Positions 18,770-32,100 of a stretch of 64,000 nt of DNA are shown here, in pieces. The notes beneath the pieces are model-generated. The model was not told the origin of the DNA. It did not search any database and worked only from the letters and a program-made list of their open reading frames with translations. The stretch's first letter is position 1, and the number at the start of each line of letters is the position of its first letter. Source of the stretch: Anisakis pegreffii (taxonomy: Eukaryota > Nematoda > Chromadorea > Rhabditida > Anisakidae). A program made the position numbers and the translations under genes. Location: contig JAPYMA010002694.1 in assembly GCA_035041965.1 (NCBI GenBank), positions 1 to 64,000 on the forward strand, in the 5' to 3' direction.

Positions 18770-21700
18770 GTACATTGAAGCTATCATATCAAACCGATTA
18801 AGCAGCAAACGTGAATTCACCAAAGCTACACACAGATCACCCATAAAATCAGCTCCACAGATCACTAATATCTCCACATCGGCAAATCCATCATTCAGCT
18901 TCACCCAGATCATCCATTAGCCATGATTCTAGTCTGATAAAGGATCAAGCAGTGTGTTAATTCAAATTGAATTTATGAAATTCACTCATACAATATGTCA
19001 AGTAATCAAACAAGCTCATGAAAACAGCGGTCTATTTGCATACAAGTTCTCGGATTTGCATTCACATGAGTTTGAGTTTCTTCGTGGGTTGGAGAACATC
19101 ATAAAATCAGAGCTGAAACGTTCACACTTGATTCTCATCGTTCTTCACACATTTTCAGAATACATCTTCGGAATTACGTGAGTTTCAACGAAGGTTGTTA
19201 AATGATCGTTAAACTGATAAAGGCTCCTTTGATTATTCTTTGTGCCATGAAGAGAGTAAAAGTGTCTTGAGTGGGCTTCGTTGAGTCATTCAATGAGCCC
19301 AGTAATGAGACTTCTGCTCATACTATCAACAATTTAAGAATTCACTTTTCAATCTCTGAAATTAACTTTCGAGCAAGTGCCGCATGAAGGAGGCGTTCAT
19401 CATAAATGGAGTTCCTTCGCACTCGTTACGTTTGATGAAGACGTCATAATGCTAAACATCTTCGAAAGATTTCAAAAAATTGTTATTTGAAGCAACCTTA
19501 CCCGTAGAATATGAGGCGGAAGAGCCGTAGTCGTCAATTGAAGAGTTTTTTCTGCAATGCTCAAAAAATGATTTAAAATACTTGTAACAATAATTATTAT
19601 ATTCATTTCTTGATGTGAAAGAAGTTTGAGCATGATAATTCCATTCGTATTGTACCATACTGGCGGCTCACCAGTTTTAAACCAACTACCTCTCCAATTT
19701 ATACCTTGCAAACTTCCAGCTACCAATTGCAAGGAATGTTCAAATTTCCACTGTTGTAAGACGCTTTCCACTGTAATTCAATTCGTGCGCCTTTGCATAC
19801 GAATTGAACATCTTTGTAATTCTCAAATTGTTCGTTATTTAAAAAATTGAATTCGCAGCAAATGAAGCTGTCTGTAATTTCTCTTCTATTGCATTAGAAA
19901 TTGATTCAAGAAGCAAAAAATGTTCTCAACGAAACTTTTACTTGTAATTCGATTAACTGAGATGCATGCAAAAAGGAGTCATTTAGCAAAAGAGTCTGCA
20001 AAGGTTGTGTTCTTCAATGAATAAGATTTTAAGTTTTAAGCACAGGATTCCATTCCACGGTGTTTCGATTCATCTGAGTCACTGTTTTCCACTTCTCCCT
20101 ATTTGTTAAAACCGTGAAGTGGTATACTTAGTTCAAAACTTTTGACAATTCTCTATTGGATACTATTATATGAAAGTACTTCTTACTACGTTCGATCGAA
20201 TTATTTTTAAGCGATGTCCTTATCATCGTAATCACCCACTCTTTCACTGGACACGGTCGATAGCTTATGCAATTGAAAGCAGCATCTTATCAACGTTACC
20301 GCTTGTGAGGAGGGTATGCTTATACGGATGCGTGTACTCGATATTTTAGAGTATTGACTATTGGACAACCGGTTTCCCTCATGGTTTGGGTTACACGATG
20401 GATGGATGGATGGTGCGCAATGATTTCGTATCATTTTTATTCCCGTCCCATTGATGTGCTGGCTGTGTTTTTGTTATTTTCTTGCGTTCGTTGCATTAGG
20501 AAGCAGCAATTCGGTGGTGGTGGATTATATGGGAAGACATTGCAATGCTCAGATCGATTTTTAACTATTAGGAATATATGTACGTACGTACGTATATATC
20601 TTGTGCATGCATACGTTTTATTTTCTTCATACATTATAATGTTTGTTCGGTGTCATAGTTAGACGACGGCCAATATGTTAGCAGCAGCAACACAATATGA
20701 TGGGATCGAATGCAAACGAGGTAACTGATATGAGTGGATTCATAATTTTATGCATGCATATTCGTGTTCGTGTTCTTTTGTTACACGTCGTTTGCCAGAC
20801 GGTATTGAATTGGTTAGGAAACGCTTTGATGATTCACTATCAGCCAATTGAAATATTCGCTGTTACGAGTTGAAAGGCTAGCATTAGGTTGTTCAAGGAT
20901 ATTGTTCCAAACCTCCTCACATTCGCGTTTTAGCCTCGTACTATCAAACGATGCCAGAGTTCAACCTTAAGCTTATTTTTAGGATGACACATTGGCTGCA
21001 GTACTTCCTTGCGCTTACGGCTGTACCATCCGTACAAGGCGCTTGCAGACGACTGTTTTTTTCGTAGACTTTGATTCATTCACTCCCTTCGTATCGATTA
21101 TCAATTTTCTCACTGTGTATGAGGGAAGTTGTGTGTTAGTTCGTTTGGAGCAGTCAAGTTTTGGGATTTTTCATGTGATTATGAGATAAGGAATTGTTTT
21201 TTCGGATATACTTTGTATAGTTTACGAGTAGACACAGTGTGAAGTTCCAAGGTTAGTATTGTTATTTTAGAGGTTGAATTCGTGCGGTAATGAGGGACTA
21301 CGTGCTGTATTGCGCATTATGTATATGGGAATGACTACAAAGGATATTTAATAACATCAAGGGAATTGCTTGTTTTTGTTGTTGTTGGTGAACGTGAAGT
21401 GAGGAGTGGGGATATGGGACTGTCAAATAACCGGTCTGTAATTTATAATTTCGGAGTGATGAATGGCTCGAATGTGGTGGAAGAGATCATCGTATGTTAC
21501 CTATAACGAGTGAGTTGAATTTCCGTAGCAAAAAACTATGGCGCTTGGAGAAATCTTTTTTTTAAACTTTTGAAGAGTATCTTTTGCAGTTTCGTTTGAA
21601 ATGTTTCATTTTCATACTTTCATTGGGTGGATGATTGAAATGGAATGGAAAATTTTTTCTAAGGTGGGTGAATACAACATTCTTAAGAAGGAGATGAACT

Positions 21701-24700
21701 ATGCTGAGGAATTCAGTTCGAGAGAATGAAACCCAAAAAAATTCCTTGCTACAATACTTACTACTGGTTCTCTAGAGCAATAGAGCATTGTCATTGAGGA
21801 CAAGAGTGGGGTTGGGAGGCGGCTGGAGGATTTAGAGGGTTTAGAGGGTTGTCATTTCAGAAAATGATTCTGTGATGAATCTTTTTGTCGTCATAATTCT
21901 TTCGGTATTTGTTCAGTCATCATTTCAAAATGCTTATTTTATAGCAAAAAGTTGATTCTTTGTTTGAAGTTTTGTCAGCGTTCTGAAGAATCTTTAGCAG
22001 CAACAGCAGCAATCTCATTGATCATGTGAAAAATTTCGCGATTTTCTCTTTTTTCTGAACTCTCACAAAAAAGTTATTGATTATTGATTGCTTAAAGTGG
22101 TAGATATTTCGATCGTTTAGCTCCTCGCAGAGGAACGAGATGGGTGAGAGGGAGGGAGGGTACCGAATGGCCATTCGCCATATGACCAACGAAAGGCATG
22201 GAGTGCTAAGACTTCAGAACCATTGAACTAGGAAGTTCCCTGAAGAGATTGTCCTCTGATCCACTTCCAATACTTCTTCCAGAACTTGCTCGTCGTTCTC
22301 GTGTGTTTCTCTGCTACTGCTTATGATTGGAATCATCCAACAACTCAGTCAAAACGCTTTATCGCTTCTATAGGATTAATTCCCTATGCACTTGTTCATC
22401 TCGTATATTGCATCGTTTGTTAAAACTACGAATTTCTTAGGGACTGTGAAATTTTCTACATTTTCACTCATTTCACAGGCATATGTATTATCGAATGAGG
22501 CAGTTTGTATGAGCTGTTGAATGAGCTGAACTCGTCCTGTTTGCTGTAGTATGTGTGTGTGTATATGTGTGTGTGCGTTGTGCTCTACATCAACGTGTTG
22601 TTCAATATCAATGCGGTTTTTTTTTTCATATAAAATCGAAAATGTAAAATATAAAACAGGCTGCTCCTCGTACTGATGCTGCTGCTGCTGCTGCCATATA
22701 CTATATGGTAAGGCAATTCACTCACTCACTAGCCACAAGCGAGCGAACGAGCAACGAAAGGAAGTAGATGTTCAAGTGCTAAAGTACTCCCTCAGTTCAC
22801 GTTCTTGTAGCAAGCACATTCATCCGTGTATCTATCGATGTGATGTGGTGGTGGTGGTCGGTGGTGAGCTGCCGATGGTTGGTTGGGTTCGGTTGATCAT
22901 CGTCATCGCCTTCACTACAGATTGTGAATGATGTGTTTTCGAACGAACGTATTGGTCATAGTATTGGTCTGCTGCTGCAGGCAGTGTTAGATGGCTGGTT
23001 GGTTGGCTGGCTGGCAAGTTCGATGGATAGTAGTTACATTTTTGCCGACTGGCCGGCAAAGAAGGTGGAGAGTTGAGAGCTAGCTGCTGATGCTGTTCGC
23101 AGTATCACCAACACAGCAGACAAACACAGCTAACACTTAGCACTAACTGCTAACTGAAGAGTTTATGTGTTCGGTGCTAGAGCAGCAATAGGAAGAATGA
23201 GTGTGATGCACTACTGACGACTGACTGCTTGTCGATAGTTTGGTTGGTTATAAAGGATAACGCTGAGCGCTACTACTGCTACTGCTGCTGCTGCTACTGA
23301 TGGTGGTGTTGGTTGGTTGTAAGGGAAGAATAACAAACAAAATTTTCCAACAAAATACTGATGAAAATACGAAACGGACTGGAAAGTGAATTCAAACAAG
23401 CAAGCGAATGTGAAACGAAGGAAAGGGAAGGGAAGAGCGATGGATGGATGGACGGACGGACGAATGGATAATGAGTCTTGTGTCCATCGTGCGATCCTGC
23501 GATCCCACATTTGTTCATCGTTACGCTGCTTGCCTTAAAGGTTGTTGCCTGTACTGGCGGGGGGCGCATACTGGGAAAGGGTTTTAGCCAGCAGGCTTAT
23601 TAATTGCTCAATCGGTCGGCAGATGAAGTGATAGCGGCGAAGAGATTGTGGTGAATAATTGCTTGGTGTTTGAAGAAATGCTGCTTTTTGGGCTGGTTTT
23701 TGGCTAGTTCAAGCAATACGGAGTGCGATAAGGAAGTGAACGAGTTTGGAATGAATTCGTTTCCGTTTTTGGAACGATATCACGATTGCTATTGATTTGT
23801 GGGTGTTCGTGTGCTGTGTTCTATATAAGTTTGTGTGTGTTTGTGTTACAGTTTGTATTGCTTTGTGTATGTTTTCGTTATCTGATTGTGACATCGCATA
23901 TAATAAGCACAGCAAGAGCACTCGTATAGTTTAAGGTGGAGTTATGGGGCAGGTAGGAGGAATGGTGCGGGATGAGGGCAAAGGTATCGTTGTGTTCGAT
24001 CGGTGATGGTGGTGGTGGTGGTGGTGATATGGTACTGTGGTGGTGATTATTTTTAGTTTTGTTCGAATCGATTGGTTGGTCGGAAATCACTGATCACTGA
24101 TATTGATCCGAAACTAATTGAGAGTTTTGGTGGTCATTTTTTTTTGAAAGTTCCCGTGGTAGTGAATGAGCAAAACTGGAATTTAATAATGAAAAATTCG
24201 TGAAATGAATTAGTTTGGTTCATTTGATAGAACGATTGTGCGGAATTCGGTTCGTTTTCGTTACTGTTTTATTGGGTGACGAGTGGAAGTCAGCCAACGA
24301 GAATCCGAGCTTGCCTTTTTTATCGATGATTTCAACGGGTATTGCCACCAGATGTCCTGATCATGAGATTAATAATAGTTTTTTTTTGATCATTTTTAGT
24401 TGGAAGTGGGAAATTTCAGCTTGCTTTGTGCAGTCAGCAGTTGATAGGTGGCTTAGGCTGTGTTTTTGAAGCATTCTCAGCTAGTGTTCTGTTAGTCGAC
24501 GTGAGTTCGGTAGATGTGGATGGTACGAATAAGCAGTGATAATCGATACCCATTAAGTTCGTTCTCTAAACGAGTCAGTCTTTCGCATCGTTTAGGTGTC
24601 TGTCTTTAATATCAGGGTGTATTCATAAAATATTGATGACGATAAGTGATTCTTCAATCTACGATAGAGTGCCTGCTAGAGCAGTGGTTTGTTCCAGACA

Positions 24701-27700
24701 ACAGACTCATTTGCCGGATGATGAAATATTGAAACCTTTGTCCAAATTAGTCAATATTCTGATGACTTGAGGAAATATGGCAGCAGCGGGCAGGTAAGAA
24801 TGGAGTATGTTCGGAGATTTAAACGGCAGAAGTCAATAAAGTTGGAATGTACGGTGATCGTCCCAAAAGTTTTTGAAAATATTCCCATTTGAGCGTAACG
24901 AACTGCACTAAGTGTAAAATGAGTGTGTAAATTCTCCAGAAATTTTCTCACAGTGAATGGGAAAACTAGTGGTGTATTGCTTATGAAGAGATTGTGCTAG
25001 TGGGAAAAGAGTTCTTGTGTTGAAATTGTTGAAATGAAATTTTTCACCAAAGTACTAATTTTCGTTTCTTCGTTGTTATGGCATGATCGTTTGTTTTCCA
25101 ATGACTCCTCCAGTTCACTTCAGGCAGTCAGTCGCTTCAAGCTAGTCAACCTGTTCTTCTGAATATTTAATTATAAAACTAATTGGGCATTCTTTTCATA
25201 ACTTCATGGTAGTCTTCATGATAGTGTAAAAATTATGCGTTGATTTATTTCATCAATCGATGATACCTTGAGGTCATTAACCGGATTGGTCTTTCGAGAA
25301 GAGCTCGTTTATCAGTTTAATGTGTGTAGTGTCTACGATTTGGAAATTCAGCAGCAGCAGCAGCAGAGTTAAAATGCAATTTTTCATCTGTGAACCAAAC
25401 TGGAAACCAAACAAAAATTCAAGTTTCTGGGAGAATTCAAGAAAATTTTTTGGGGGCACAATTTCCTCCTCACCACATTTCGAAACAATTCATTATGTTA
25501 ATCGTCATTATCATCATTACTGTAATCAATAACCGCACAGTGTTTAAATGAGAAGAACTTCAAAACGCGATAATTTACTAGTACGTGTCATTCATCATCA
25601 CTCATCCAAGCATTGTGCTGATCATGCCCGCAGACATTTTCACTCACTTCAAGAGTCTTCATCGTTTCTGTTCAGTTTTTCCTCATTTCATCCTCTCAAT
25701 CAGTTGGTTCTTTTCAAGATCTGCTCAAATACAAACCATTTCGTCATCTAAAGGTCAAACTCACAACCGATTTCCAAGGCGAACTATTCGTTGGAACTGT
25801 CGTTTGATCAGAGACGACAGTACAAATTCCCTTATTGAATTGCACTCTTCAAGAGAATTTATTCTCATCATCTTGTCAGTAGTCAATCGAACAAATTCCA
25901 TCAAAATTTTAACAAATTAACAAATTTCATTTGTAAACCGAAACGAAAACGATAGCGGAATGAAGAGAAACTACGAGAAGCCGGTTGAAATTCGTTTATT
26001 TTATGTCCTAAATGTACGATTCATTCATTCAGTGAATTGTTCAGTTCTCATACTGATTGTGAGTATCATTTGATGTCCTGTCTTGTTTGCCTATGGGTTG
26101 TTTTTATCGATGAAGCGAATGGGGAATAGAATTTACTTTGCAAGGTGGTGGATTTACTCGGTTTGTGAATATCGATTAACTGATTGTGAAAGTATTTTGT
26201 TTTGAGTGAATGATTCTGGGCAATGTTTTTTTGGGAATTAGCATTAGTCATGATTGTGATCAGCTATAATCACTAATGATTCATATCTCTAATATTTTCA
26301 AAACTGAAATCGTTTTGAACCAATCAGATTCATAATCAAACAAATAATGAACAACGTCATACTTAGCCTGCGACCTGTCGGCTCCAGCAAAATCATTCAT
26401 TCCCTTCTTTATCGTAGACTCGATCAGTGCATTCATCCATTCCAATACGCAATGCAATTGATCTCTCATGAAAACTGTTCAGTTGCTCGTCTCTGTTTAT
26501 GCGCTTCGCTGAATAGCAGATATATTTTTTCTTCGTATTTAAAGCTGCTAGCGAGTATCGATTCAAAACCATATCCAAGCACTCACTGAGATACTGCTAT
26601 CCAATAGCAGAAATTTAATCTCACTTATTAATCGCTGCCGTTGGTCACTACTCAAGCAGCTGACTGAGTAAATGCTTGTGAGACGTCACTTTATTTTATT
26701 ACTTTTTAAAGAATGATTAAGAGACTTTACAGCCGATATATTCCTATGTTATGAGTAATAGCAATAGGTGTGCACATGAAGAACAATTGATTCATCATAA
26801 ATTTTACCATGTAAAACTAAGAGTTTATAGGAGGAAATACCCATTTTTTTGGTGATTTGAGGGTGTCAGGGGGTAATGGAGAGGTTGCTATACTAGTTCT
26901 GGTCTTATGCGTGATAGTATTATAGCAGTAGAGGGGGAGGGGGTCATGACGACCTGGCAGACTGTGAAGGGTAATGGAGCACCCGAGCGTGGAAATCACT
27001 GGTCTATAGAGATTAAGACATTTCCTTATATTTGCTTATAGGCGAAAGAAAGCTTTCTGATTCTGGATATAATTTATGAAGGGAAATCTCTAGTTGTATT
27101 TTCAGTCGAATGATTTACATTTATAATTTCAATTGATTTGCATATAGCCTTGCCTCATACCCTCATATTACGCTCATATGAACTGAAACGATTTCAAGTA
27201 TTCAACATACGGTTCGATAACATCGAACTATCGTAAATCATTGTAGCGATTAATGAGGCGGCGGTATCCAGTATAGGATTTATTATTCTGTTTTTATGGA
27301 TGCATAGTATTGTAAAACGATTATATTATGAGTATGGTGTGTCGCCTTCTCTGCTGATTTCTTTCCGCTACTCTTCCCAGCAAGACCCTCACCAGATCAT
27401 CTAACAAGAAGTGAATTTTGTTCGACTTGTGCTTTTTCTGTTTGAATGCCTTATAATTTACTATGCGTATGAGATGTTAACGATGAGATGGAGCAACTTA
27501 ATTATATATTATAGTCTGTTATTATTTCCAGTAATAATGATATCATCAGAGTATTTTGATATCGTACTCCCAAGGAATGAGTTCCTCATGCAGTCGATTT
27601 GTAATCGTAGAGCTATCATTTATATTATCAGGGATTAATGGTATATTGTAAATCACAATGAAATTTTACTACTCCGAAGCGGGTTTATTATTGTGTTCAT

Positions 27701-27820
27701 ATTCTTTATATATCAGTTGGTAAATGAAGCCATTCAAAAACTATGCATTGGCAGCGGTCGTTTCTATAGGACTCGAGTTGAATTATTAAAGCATGATGTT
27801 TACAATATGAGAGTAACGTG

Positions 27821-27960
27821 TAAATAATTGAGAGGTTTGATTTTGTTTACGATACGCTGACATCAGACAAATATTGTTCTGTCAAAAGCGATATAAATAA
27901 CCGAGAGATTTAAGTTTGTTTGTGATATTCGTGCTGACATCGGGCAAACATTATTCATTC
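27821..27960. repeat. Diverged tandem duplication, period about 73
   Basis: Copies at about 27821-27881 and 27894-27960 share TAAATAA, GAGAG.TTT, TTTGTTT and GCTGACATC in the same order and spacing. No coding role is visible. Confidence 0.7.
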
Positions 27961-28011
27961 GCTCATACTTATTCAATAGAGCCGTTGCTTTGATGTGGTA
28001 TCAACCACTAT

Positions 28012-28110
28012 TGTAATTATAATAATAGTAATAATAATAATAATAATATAATAATAGTAATAATAATAATAATATAATAGTAATTATAATAAGCGAAACC
28101 TAATAATAGT
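28012..28110. repeat. AAT/ATA microsatellite
   Basis: An imperfect trinucleotide tract of AAT with AGT interruptions. It lies just upstream of the MITE-like element. Confidence 0.85.
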
Positions 28111-28174
28111 AATAACAATGACCGAAATACTAATAAGCATAACTGTATTATACTGAAAACGATAGCGATACTGG

Positions 28175-28311
28175 TGTGGTGCGGGGACGGAAAAAAGTCG
28201 GGGATGGAACATATCAGCGACGAAATTTAGCAGTCAAGGAACCCGAAAATGTCATCGGCTTGAAAGAAGTCGGGGACGAGGTTCCCGAAATTCCCCGATT
28301 CCCGCACCACA
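28175..28311. mobile_element. MITE-like element with 11-base inverted ends
   Basis: The ends are TGTGGTGCGGG (28175-28185) and CCCGCACCACA (28301-28311), exact reverse complements. The 137-base body is much richer in G and C than the surroundings and repeats GTCGGGGA inside. Similar 10-mers (GCGATACTGG and GCAATACTGA) lie just outside, possibly a decayed target duplication. It has no coding capacity. Confidence 0.6.
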
Positions 28312-28992
28312 TTGAGCAATACTGACACTAGCAAAATTGCTCATTTTCTAGCTAACAGCAATTTTCTTTCGTGGATTTTTGAATTTAGACTCAAAACGTA
28401 GGATGCTCCATCCCCCTGGGTATATATTTTGGCTTATTAGGTATGTGAACGGATTGCAACTGTATCACTGAATTGAGAATTTCGTTTGTATTCAATGAAT
28501 TGTCATCGCTGAGCCGTATGTAGATCGCTCGGTATGTTATTGTCCTTTCTAGTGTTCCTGAAATAGCGATTTCTTAATGAAACCACCCACCTCAACGCTT
28601 TGAAGAATCTACATGTGTGTGGTGCTCTCATTTCCTTCCCAATTAAGTAGCGTCAAATAAAACAATCCTATTGCTAGAGAACAAAAATGATTCAAAGAAT
28701 CACCGTTTGCCTTATATTGAGTTATGAGCATATTTCTTGTTAGAAGACCGTGAACTGGGAACGGTTTAAGAGAATTGCATTCAATAGAGCTTCGATTTTC
28801 GACCACAAAAACAATCTTGGTTTCGAACATGAGTCACGTTCACATACGAAAGTACATTGTATATTTGTCATGATGTTAAGCAGTTGCTTCAATCGATAGC
28901 TTTTCAATGCGATTCGAATTCGAACGTATCTCAAAATTTCGGAATTTGATGTGCCTTTTTTTCGATAGCAAAGAGAACGAATGAAATTTCAG

Positions 28993-29127
28993 CTCGTTTG
29001 TCGATGTCGAGTTCAGGATCGGGCCATTCGACTCATCCACAGAGTGATAGTGCTCAGTCATCCTCACTAGCATCTGCATCTGCAACTCATCATCCATCAT
29101 CCAGAAAACGTAATTCACCAAATACAG
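28993..29127 (+). CDS. TRIP12: TRIP12 exon 1, start
   Basis: AATTTCAG precedes the exon and the ATG is at 29004, 11 bases in, which suits a spliced-leader acceptor. Encodes residues 1-41 (MSSSGSGHSTHPQSD...), Ser/His-rich. The frame is also open back to the acceptor, so an upstream coding exon cannot be excluded. The donor is ACAG|GTGTTT, phase 1. Confidence 0.75.
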
Positions 29128-32100
29128 GTGTTTATTCATTTACTTCGGTTCTTTTTCTTCTTTCATTCATTTTCATTGTAATTCAGCGAACACAGCGAAG
29201 GTGTTTTGTTGATCTGTGATAATTGTTTCTATGAATTGTGTTCGTATCGAATTATTGAAGAATTTTAATGATCGGTGCTTCGTTTTGACTGATTGTGAGG
29301 AAGTTAGGCAAAATTTTGACTATATTACAGGTGCGGCTCGTAAAGAAACTCAAGCAACACAGTCAATCGCCGCAGTGGGATCAACCTCATCGAAACTTCG
29401 CAAACTCGCACACTCATCTGCAAGTCAGGTGCGTCGTGTTCGACTCATCTTGTGTTGCTTACTTTTAAAGGATGTACAAGACTCTGAAGAGTATTTCGAG
29501 AAAATCTTTAAAATAAGAAAAAGACATGATTGCTGATGCCGATTATTCGAGTGTTATCATTCAGTACCGTTTCGGTCATCTCACTATCAGTGAACTGTTC
29601 TAGTAATGCACTCAATTCACCCAACTAGAAATAATATTTTCTCGCATATTTTGCTCTCTTGACCTTGGATTTCTTTCTTTCAGGAGAGCGGTCCAAGCGG
29701 TTTGTCGTCGCATTCGGGCGCCACAGCGTCCGAGTCGGCGGGGCCATCGGGTGTTTCAGCACCATCAGCAGCAGCAGCAGCAACAGGGTCAGGGACTGCT
29801 CACCAGCCGTCTCAACACCACCATCCGCATCATCACGAAGGCGGTCTAAAGGGTGAGCTACGCTATCTGACGGATTTCTTTCCCGATCAAAGCCCAACCG
29901 ACCGACGACTTACCAGATCACAACGTCAACTCTCGGCACCATCATCACCCGCAATCGTCAGTTTTCTCGTTGCTCGAGCTATTTTCCGTCAAGAAGACTT
30001 TCTTAACTTTCAATCAATCTGCAAACGTGTTATATTTGGCTCGGATAAACCTGAGCCAAATATAATCTACGGCTTAAAACTTTTCAGTTTCAATTCAGGT
30101 TGCCTAGTGCATCGTTAAAAAATTGCCTAGTTCCTCTTTGAGATGGCCATCCAGCAGCGAATTGCTTTATGGTTTTCGATAGTTGAATGTCTGGCATGCA
30201 AATTTTATATGCTTAATTTGGCAATTGACATTAGTTGACGTGTACTGTACATTGATTGCCATCTATGGTGTGTGGCTGTTTCCTGGTGAATTCAAGTGCA
30301 ATCTGAATATGGTTTCTCAAGACGTCTCAGCCGTAATTTACTCAAATTTTGAAACGTCCCAAAAATTGAATATATTTTTTCGTATTGATTGTGGCCGGTT
30401 TGTATCATATTTTCATGGTGGTGATGGACTATCTGAATTTTTAACGAACTGACGGATCACTTCTTAAACAGATTCAATGTTCTTGAATGAAAAGGATTCA
30501 AGGATTTAAAAGCACCAAAAAAACATGTTCATAATACCAATGGATTATGAATTAAGAATGAGTAATTGAAAAGAGATAACCACCTATTCTGTCAGTCAAC
30601 AGTTGAGTGATTAGTGAAATTTTTGTTTTTTTTTTGAGTGTGTGCTGAATGTTTGATTTATTTTTTTAATTTTCAGAGTGTAGCAGAAACCATTGAAGAC
30701 TCAACGCCTCCCTTAGCGATTCCCTCACCAGCGCCTCAGCAAAGGTTTCTTTCAATTTATCACTTGTTAATTATTGAATTCATTCGTTTTTCATTTTTGT
30801 GAATAATTCTTTTCTTTCTACTAATCGATTCATTCAACTCATTCTTGTTGTTTGGTTGAAATTTTGCTCACTCACAATCAATGGATTCACGTCTGTTCGT
30901 GCAATTGCTATGACTATTTGCGATTGTATCTTAAATCCTGATCAGGGAGTGAATAGTGGCTTGCCAAAGCAGGAGAGCGCAGGGGTTCCCCGTGTAGGTA
31001 GGAAAAAATAGATGAGATAAGAGGGAATGAGAGGGAAGCAGGGGAAGGAAGGGAGATGGAAGAAAAAATTAACTGGAAGAATCTGCGTCAGCATTCGACT
31101 AGTTTTTGGATGAAACCATTTTGCGCTTCCTTTACTCCCGCTTCTTAAAAAGAAGTCTCGAGTATGCCACTGGCAATTCCTATTAATTTGAATGTTAATT
31201 ACTAATTAATTAACTAGCCTATTAATTGCTAATTAATCATTTTATCCCCTCCAATCTTCATGCAGAAAGGAATTTCTCATGAGGAAACTAGCGAGCGCGG
31301 TCTTATTATTGTTGTTTATTCCTTTCAAAACACTCGCTTGATATCAATTACCAATTTCTGCATGCATATAACATGGAAACTTCTACAGTCTCAGCGTTGT
31401 CTTTACTTCGCGCATTGATCACTGATAGCGATCAGTCGATATACTGGTTTTGTATTGGTTTACGAGAGGAATTTACCATTGAAATGAAATGGAATTTTAT
31501 TTTCTCACAAAAAGAAAGAAAAAATAAATATGATTCGCCGCCCCTTAAACAACCAAACAAGCGTCCAACAAAAAACTCGTTTCGGTCTGGATTATAAAAC
31601 GTTTACGTTTTATTGCCGTCATCACATCATGTCTACAAAGCGCTAGACTGCAGCTGATTAGCTGCGTCATTTTTGATGATTTTGAATCATCCAATTAACT
31701 GATAATGAATCGTCAAAAAAGTAAAACGTCTCATCCGTTTCTAATTGCAAGAGACTTTTTTTCGTCGATGTCGTAGCGATCTGAGCAACGGTAGACATTA
31801 ATTCATTAATTTGGCGTAAATCAATGAGATGCAATAACTCAAAACATTGATACTTCTTCTTCTTCTTCTTGTTTGTTGTCGTCGTGTTGCAGTGGTTTCG
31901 TCAATTTGTTATTTGTTCACAAGCACATAAAATTAATCTGCTTTGACAGCGAACAGCGTTTCATTTCCCATCATCGTGTTTTTGTGTTCGTTCGTCTCTT
32001 TGTTCCATAAGAACGATTACTTTCAAGTATTTAAGTGAGTGATTTAGAAAGTGGTGTGATTTGTAATAGGATACACTTGCAAATAAGCTCACAATCAGTG

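Larger units (their letters stand above)
18770..28174. other. Stretch upstream of TRIP12, no recognised gene
   Basis: T/G-rich on the plus strand, with many simple repeats: GGAT at 20396-20413 and 23438-23450, CTG at 22676-22694 and 23275-23297, TG at 22551-22573, GGT at 24006-24026. A diverged tandem pair (27821-27960) and an AAT tract (28012-28110) lie near its end. The open frames in it look like chance. Confidence 0.5.

Noticed and set aside
30946..30996. Exon-like stretch GVNSGLPKQESAGVP after a GATCAG acceptor
   Set aside because: It needs a phase 0 entry, but exon 4 ends in phase 2; joining it would meet an immediate stop, whereas 33186 fits perfectly.
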